Below are positions 38,793 to 42,788 of a stretch of 42,788 bases of DNA, piece by piece; the stretch's first letter is position 1; each line of letters opens with the position of its first letter. The notes under the pieces are model-generated. The model had not been told where the DNA came from and did no database searches. It saw nothing but the letters and a program-made list of their open reading frames with translations. The stretch is from CAZQEZ01 sp964592475 (lineage in GTDB: Bacteria; Bacteroidota; Bacteroidia; Cytophagales; Cyclobacteriaceae). The stretch covers positions 1 to 42,788 of the forward strand of contig CAZQEZ010000019.1 of the NCBI GenBank assembly GCA_964592475.1, read 5' to 3'. Made by a program: the position numbers and the translations under genes.

Positions 38793-40176
38793 GCAACATA
38801 CAATTAAGAAGCCGGTTACTATCTCGGGCGTAGGGTTACATACAGGCGTGCAGTCAAATATGACTTTCCTGCCTGCCAAACCAAACCATTGGATAAAGTT
38901 TCAAAGAATAGATTTGCCTGACCAACCAATAGTGGATGCAGATGCAGATAACGTAGTAGATCTTTCCAGAGGTACTACCATAGAAGCTAATGGTGCCCGG
39001 GTAAATACGGTAGAACACACTTTGGCAGCACTTGTGGGCTTAGAAATAGACAATGTACTTATTCAACTTGATGGTCCTGAACCTCCTATTATGGATGGCA
39101 GCTCACGAATGTTTATCGAGGCTCTGCAAAAAGTAGGATTGGAGGAGCAGAATGCATTGCGTAATTTTTTTGAAGTGAGAGAAAGCATATTTTTTAGAGA
39201 CAATTCTCGCGATGTTGAAATAGCAGCTCTGCCACTTGATGATTACCGGGTTACTGTAATGATTGATTATAACTCGCCGGTATTGGGCAGCCAGCATGCT
39301 TCTATTACCGATATTAAACAATTTCCTAAAGAAATAGCCTCCAGTCGAACCTTTTGTTTTTTGCATGAATTGGAAATGCTTTATAAAAATAACTTGATTA
39401 AAGGTGGAGATTTAAATAATGCCATTGTAGTAGTAGATAGAATTGTTCAAGATAACGAACTGGATTACCTGGCCGAACTTTTTAATAAGCCAAAAGTAGA
39501 GGTAAAAAAGGAAGGAATATTGAATAATGTAGAATTACGGCATCGTAATGAACCCGCCCGTCATAAATTACTTGACCTTATGGGTGATCTTGCTCTTGCC
39601 GGTAGGCCTGTAAAAGCACAAATACTTGCCGCGCGTCCCGGCCATGCCGCAAACGTGGCTTTTGCTAAAAAGCTTAAAAAGGCCATGAAGGAATCGGCCA
39701 TAAGTAATATTCCTCAATACGATGGTAGCATGCCTCCGGTATTAGACGTTAATCAGATACAAGGATACCTGCCTCATCGTTTCCCATTTTTATTACTCGA
39801 TAAAGTTTTTCATCTTGATGATACCACAGTTGCAGGCTTAAAAAATGTAACCTCCGGCGAATATTTTTTCCAGGGGCATTTTCCTAATAACCCTATAATG
39901 CCAGGTGTGCTCATTGTTGAGTCTATGGCGCAGACTGGAGGTATTTTAGTCTTGAATACGGTACCAGACCCTGAAAATTACTGGACACAATTTTTGATGA
40001 TTGAAAATTGTAAATTCAGAAAAATGGTAAGGCCAGGAGATACTTTAACCATGAAATGCGAATTAGTATCGCCAATACGAAGAGGAATTGCTAAAATGCA
40101 AGGTCATGCTTTTGTAGGAGGCACGCTAGTTTGTGAAGCATTAATGACAGCCCGAATTTTAAGATCTGAGCAATGA
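38782..40176 (+). CDS. lpxC: LpxC deacetylase fused to FabZ dehydratase
   Basis: 464 residues in two enzymes. LpxC (about 1-300) begins KKPVTISGVGLHTG. Its zinc ligands are H79 (NTVEHTLAAL), H261 and D265 (HKLLDLMGD), with the expected spacing. FabZ (about 315-464) has LPHRFPFLLLDKV and the pair H366 (GHFPNNPIMPG) and E380 (VESMAQ), 14 residues apart as in FabZ. LpxC commits UDP-acyl-GlcNAc to lipid A; FabZ dehydrates 3-hydroxyacyl-ACP and competes for the same acyl pool. This fusion is a Bacteroidota hallmark. It overlaps both neighbours, by 11 and 4 bases. Confidence 0.95.
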   Translation: MNNKQHTIKKPVTISGVGLHTGVQSNMTFLPAKPNHWIKFQRIDLPDQPIVDADADNVVDLSRGTTIEANGARVNTVEHTLAALVGLEIDNVLIQLDGPEPPIMDGSSRMFIEALQKVGLEEQNALRNFFEVRESIFFRDNSRDVEIAALPLDDYRVTVMIDYNSPVLGSQHASITDIKQFPKEIASSRTFCFLHELEMLYKNNLIKGGDLNNAIVVVDRIVQDNELDYLAELFNKPKVEVKKEGILNNVELRHRNEPARHKLLDLMGDLALAGRPVKAQILAARPGHAANVAFAKKLKKAMKESAISNIPQYDGSMPPVLDVNQIQGYLPHRFPFLLLDKVFHLDDTTVAGLKNVTSGEYFFQGHFPNNPIMPGVLIVESMAQTGGILVLNTVPDPENYWTQFLMIENCKFRKMVRPGDTLTMKCELVSPIRRGIAKMQGHAFVGGTLVCEALMTARILRSEQ

Positions 40177-40952
40177 ATCAACCACTAGCATACATTCACC
40201 CGGAGGCTAAAATTGCAAAGAATGTTGTAATTGAACCTTTCGTAAGTATAGAAAAAAATGTAGAAATAGGAGAAGGTACTTGGGTGGGGTCTACTGCCAA
40301 CATAATGGAAGGTGCCCGAATAGGGAAAAACTGTAAAATATTTCCCGGGGCGGTTGTTAGCTCTACACCGCAAGATCTAAAATTTAAAGGAGAAGAGACT
40401 ACCGCCGAAATTGGCGATAATACCACGGTGCGAGAATTTGTTACCATTAGTAGAGGTACGGTAGATAAATACACTACTAGAATAGGCAGCAACGTATTGT
40501 TAATGGCTTACGTACACGTGGCACATGATTGTGTTATAGGGAATAATGTGATTATTGGCAATGCCACTCAACTGGCCGGTCATGTAGAAGTAGATGATTT
40601 TGCTATTTTTGGAGGCACATGCGCTGTACATCAATTTAGTAAAATAGGGGCCCATGTAATGATAGCAGGTGGCTCTTTAGTAAGAAAAGATATTCCTCCT
40701 TTTACCGTAGCTGCTCGTGAGCCAATTAGTTACGCGGGAATAAACTCCATAGGTTTACGCAGACGTGGCTTCGCCAATGAGAAGATCAATGAGATACAGG
40801 AAATCTATCGTTATATTTTCCAAAAAGGCTTTAACCATGCCAAAGCTGTAGAACTTTTGCAAATGGAAATGCCCGCAAGTAAAGAAAGAGATGAGATAAT
40901 GAATTTCATCAAAAGTTCTGAAAGAGGTATTATGAAAGGTTTTACTGCTTAA
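40173..40952 (+). CDS. lpxA: UDP-N-acetylglucosamine O-acyltransferase
   Basis: 259 residues, the family's usual length. Hexapeptide repeats form the beta-helix (1-185). The catalytic His is H118 in YVHVAHDCVIGNN, and SLVRKDIPPFTVAAREP precedes a C-terminal helical domain with LRRRGFANEKINEIQEIYR. LpxA starts lipid A synthesis by acylating UDP-GlcNAc. It overlaps the end of the fused gene by four bases and the ABC gene by one. Confidence 0.95.
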   Translation: MNQPLAYIHPEAKIAKNVVIEPFVSIEKNVEIGEGTWVGSTANIMEGARIGKNCKIFPGAVVSSTPQDLKFKGEETTAEIGDNTTVREFVTISRGTVDKYTTRIGSNVLLMAYVHVAHDCVIGNNVIIGNATQLAGHVEVDDFAIFGGTCAVHQFSKIGAHVMIAGGSLVRKDIPPFTVAAREPISYAGINSIGLRRRGFANEKINEIQEIYRYIFQKGFNHAKAVELLQMEMPASKERDEIMNFIKSSERGIMKGFTA

Positions 40953-41581
40953 TGTTTGAAATTCATCTGAAAAATACAAGCAAGCGATATACTCACGAAT
41001 GGATCTTTCGGAATTTAAATTATCAATTTATTGCTGGCAATGCATATGCAGTAATAGGCCCCAACGGTTCAGGAAAATCTACTCTTTTGCAAGTTGCCAG
41101 CGGATTTATACCTGTCAACAAGGGCACGGTCTTTTTTAAAGCAAATAATCAAGTAATCGAGGAAGATTTAATTCCTGAGCAAATTGCTATTGCTGCTCCC
41201 TATGTAGAATTAATTGAAGAGTTTACCCTTTTGGAGTTTTTGCAATTCCATTTCCAATTTAAAAAAATAATGAAAGGTTATGATATAAAAAAAATCATAA
41301 ATGAATTAGGGCTCCATCAGGCAAAAGATAAGTATCTTAAAAACTTTTCATCAGGAATGAAGCAACGGGTAAAGCTTGCTACGTGCTTCTATTCCGATGT
41401 TCCGGTAGTTATGCTAGATGAACCTACTACCAATCTTGACAGCCTTGGAGTAGAGTGGTATCAGTATTCAGTTTTAAAATTAAGTAAAAATAAGTTGGTA
41501 ATAATTTGTTCTAATGATGCCAAAGAATATGAATTTTGCAATCAAGAGTTAAATATTATGGAGTATAAAAAACTCAAATGA
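40952..41581 (+). CDS. ABC transporter ATP-binding protein
   Basis: 209 residues. Walker A is GPNGSGKSTLLQ, the signature is NFSSGMKQRVKLAT, and Walker B is VVMLDEPTTNLDSLG; the His-loop position reads VIICSNDAKE, with Asn/Asp instead of His. The missing switch His could lower activity. No permease is encoded next to it. It is short compared with LptB (about 240 residues) and lacks clear LptB features, so a role in lipid A or LPS export is only suggested by its place after lpxA, with which it overlaps by one base. Confidence 0.85.
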   Translation: MFEIHLKNTSKRYTHEWIFRNLNYQFIAGNAYAVIGPNGSGKSTLLQVASGFIPVNKGTVFFKANNQVIEEDLIPEQIAIAAPYVELIEEFTLLEFLQFHFQFKKIMKGYDIKKIINELGLHQAKDKYLKNFSSGMKQRVKLATCFYSDVPVVMLDEPTTNLDSLGVEWYQYSVLKLSKNKLVIICSNDAKEYEFCNQELNIMEYKKLK

Positions 41582-41694
41582 GACTAGAAAAGTAAATGTG
41601 GTGTAATATTTTTAGTAACATTTAATTGATTATTTAAATATTATTTAGAAACTTTAAGGATTAATTGAAAATAAACAATAGAAAAAGTACAATT

Positions 41695-42186
41695 ATGAAA
41701 GAAATTAAGTACATACTAAGCCTGCTTATAATTGCTGGAACTATATTTTATTCTAGTTGCGGAGGCGGAGGAGACGACAATCCCCTTTCTGAACAGCAAA
41801 AAGCAGCCAGAGCACTGCAAAATGGTAGCCCGTGGACTGTAGACGAAATAACAAACGATCCAAGAGGAACTGTGGACGGTGAACTAGCTAACCTATCTCT
41901 GGTTTTTGGCACAGGAGAAGATTTTGCTCCTGGTACTTTTACCGCTGCCGGAGCTCCCAATTATATAAGCTCTGTGGGTACATCTACATGGAATTGGGCA
42001 GGCTCAGGTACTGGCACCATTACTTTAACAGACGCTTCTATTGATCAATTTACAGGTGTTACTTACTCTCCTGGTGTAGACAATGCTACTCAAATCACTG
42101 TTACTTTCAATATTTCCGATTCGAAAGGAAAAGTTTCAGGTTTAATTGGAAATTATACAGTTGTGTTCAGCGCCAGTGGCCAATAA
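41695..42186 (+). CDS. Small lipoprotein of unknown function
   Basis: From the ATG at 41695, 163 residues; a TTG at 41665 in frame is less likely. The signal LLIIAGTIFYSSC gives a lipidated C22, followed by GGGGDD, a typical surface-export-like signal (Cys then Gly/Asp). The mature part is rich in Thr, Ser and Gly with likely beta strands (TSTWNWAGSGTGTITLTD, GLIGNYTVVFS). I do not recognise the family. It is separated from the lpx operon by 113 bases and converges on the phosphatase gene. Confidence 0.75.
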   Translation: MKEIKYILSLLIIAGTIFYSSCGGGGDDNPLSEQQKAARALQNGSPWTVDEITNDPRGTVDGELANLSLVFGTGEDFAPGTFTAAGAPNYISSVGTSTWNWAGSGTGTITLTDASIDQFTGVTYSPGVDNATQITVTFNISDSKGKVSGLIGNYTVVFSASGQ

Positions 42187-42194
42187 TATAAAAG

Positions 42195-42251
42195 AAAAAC
42201 ATATAAATAAAAAAAGCGGATCAAATCCGCTTTTTTTATTTATATGTTTTT
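42195..42251. terminator. Very long perfect hairpin over the end of the phosphatase gene
   Basis: The bases 42195-42221 and 42225-42251 are perfect reverse complements: 27-bp arms around a three-base loop, with core GCGGAT-CAA-ATCCGC and flanking A and T runs. It works as a two-way terminator for the convergent lipoprotein and phosphatase genes. It also covers the phosphatase stop codon (42240-42242). Confidence 0.8.
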
Positions 42252-42722
42252 TTGCTTCCTAACATACCTTATAAAATTATCTGTAGATTCATCCAGTATT
42301 TGATAAACGAGCTCGAATCCATCGTTTCCGCCGAAGTAAGGATCAGGTACATCCTCTCCTGATTTTTTGTTATCAAAAGATCTCATCAATTCAATTTCCG
42401 GCATTTTTTGAAGATTAGCATATTTTTTAAGTGCCAGTATCTCATCCATATTTTCCCGGTCCATAGCTAATAGGTAATCAAAATTATCGAAATCCACCGT
42501 GTCTATTTGTCTACCTAAGTGGCTGATTGGTATGTTATGTTTTTGCGCGACTTCAATAGTACGTTTATCAGGCGGTTCCTGCAAGTGGTATCTCGAGGTT
42601 CCGGCCGAGTCGGACGTAATTTTGTCTTCAAGTTTTAAATCTTTTATTTTTTGATTAAATATTGCTTCCGCTAAAGGGGAGCGGCAAATGTTGCCCAAAC
42701 AAACAAATAATACTTTTATCAT
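42240..42722 (-). CDS. Low-molecular-weight protein tyrosine phosphatase
   Basis: 160 residues. The active-site loop is VLFVCLGNICRSPLAEA, with nucleophile C8 and R14/S15 (CX5RS), and the general acid lies in VPDPYFGGNDGFE. SDSAGTSRYHLQEPPD is a family block between them. It removes phosphate from tyrosine. Bacterial members often act on the kinase of capsule or exopolysaccharide export, or on arsenate-like targets. No kinase or polysaccharide genes are visible here, so the target is unknown. The ArsC-like arsenate reductases share this fold, but the proteins differ in Cys placement, and no such extra cysteines are present. Confidence 0.92.
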   Translation of the reverse strand: MIKVLFVCLGNICRSPLAEAIFNQKIKDLKLEDKITSDSAGTSRYHLQEPPDKRTIEVAQKHNIPISHLGRQIDTVDFDNFDYLLAMDRENMDEILALKKYANLQKMPEIELMRSFDNKKSGEDVPDPYFGGNDGFELVYQILDESTDNFIRYVRKQKNI

Positions 42723-42759
42723 GAGAGAAATATTTTGTCTAAATTAATAAAATAAGAAG

Positions 42760-42767
42760 CAAAAATA
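42760..42767 (-). promoter_or_regulatory. Possible -7 element for the phosphatase gene
   Basis: On the minus strand TATTTTTG matches TAnnTTTG about 38 bases before the start codon. A -33 element would lie at the window edge, so it cannot be confirmed. Confidence 0.3.
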
Positions 42768-42788
42768 AATCTAACATCCAAAAAAAGG

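Noticed and set aside
40952..41581. Calling the ABC ATPase LptB
   Set aside because: It is shorter than LptB and the switch His is missing. Position after lpxA alone is not enough.
42240..42722. Calling the phosphatase an arsenate reductase (ArsC)
   Set aside because: The fold is shared, but the extra cysteines needed for thiol transfer in ArsC are not present, and it lies 31 kb from the ars-like cluster.
1..42788. tRNA, rRNA or CRISPR array
   Set aside because: I read the gaps for tRNA-like arms, and for regular repeats with spacers, and saw none. The only repeats are the AAATT/CAAATT-type units and the MITE-like element.

Overview
The window reads as a chromosomal segment of a Bacteroidota bacterium, most likely Cytophagales or a relative. 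Four things support this: several start regions match the Bacteroidota promoter TTTG-n19..21-TAnnTTTG; lpxC and fabZ are fused; PorX, the response regulator/PglZ protein tied to type IX secretion, is encoded; and BshA indicates bacillithiol. Shine-Dalgarno sites are mostly absent, and DUF2807 (GIN) and PspC proteins are present. No species can be named from this sequence alone.

Region 1 (about 1-11,700) looks accessory. It holds an ArsR-family repressor, a tiny CxxC thioredoxin (ArsE-like), two tandem exported CxxC proteins (ArsF-like), a CcdA-like membrane protein (ArsG-like), a PF03773 permease (ArsP-like) and a thioredoxin lipoprotein. A TolC/HlyD/RND efflux system and an OsmC peroxidase follow. 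Three near-identical operators, ATCGT-n6-RCGAT, lie before arsR, the arsE-like gene and the permease, each over the presumed -7 element, so one repressor probably controls all three units. The region carries scars: a frameshifted ORF at 4230-4499, a broken four-helix-bundle gene at 7481-7725 inside the efflux operon, AAATT/CAAATT-type repeat DNA inside the adaptor's N-terminus, and a 291-bp MITE-like element with perfect 18-bp inverted ends (11412-11702) at its right edge.

Region 2 (11,714-20,946) is housekeeping. A minus-strand operon runs from a small membrane protein through mutL to two rhomboid proteases. Then come a GH3-beta-lactamase fusion (cell-wall recycling type), bshA with an overlapping SDR-like gene, and a 52-residue lipoprotein gene on the minus strand.

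Region 3 (21,182-33,047) is regulatory and envelope-related. It has a VWA / MoxR-like ATPase / AlbA_2 trio, a PadR regulator with a large PspC-GIN membrane protein, a vanadium-haloperoxidase-like PAP2 lipoprotein, and an ECF sigma factor operon. That operon encodes a single-pass membrane protein, a GIN-beta-barrel fusion and a stand-alone paralogue of the barrel.

Region 4 (33,134-42,722) has a minus-strand operon porX-tsaE-alanine-dehydrogenase-like. Facing away from it is a plus-strand operon of an HD phosphohydrolase, lpxD, lpxC/fabZ, lpxA and an ABC ATPase (lipid A synthesis). A lipoprotein and a convergent low-molecular-weight protein tyrosine phosphatase close the window. Three of the four convergent gene pairs are separated by a strong hairpin, and in two of these the hairpin overlaps a stop codon. 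The fourth pair is separated by the MITE-like element. I saw no tRNA, rRNA or CRISPR array.
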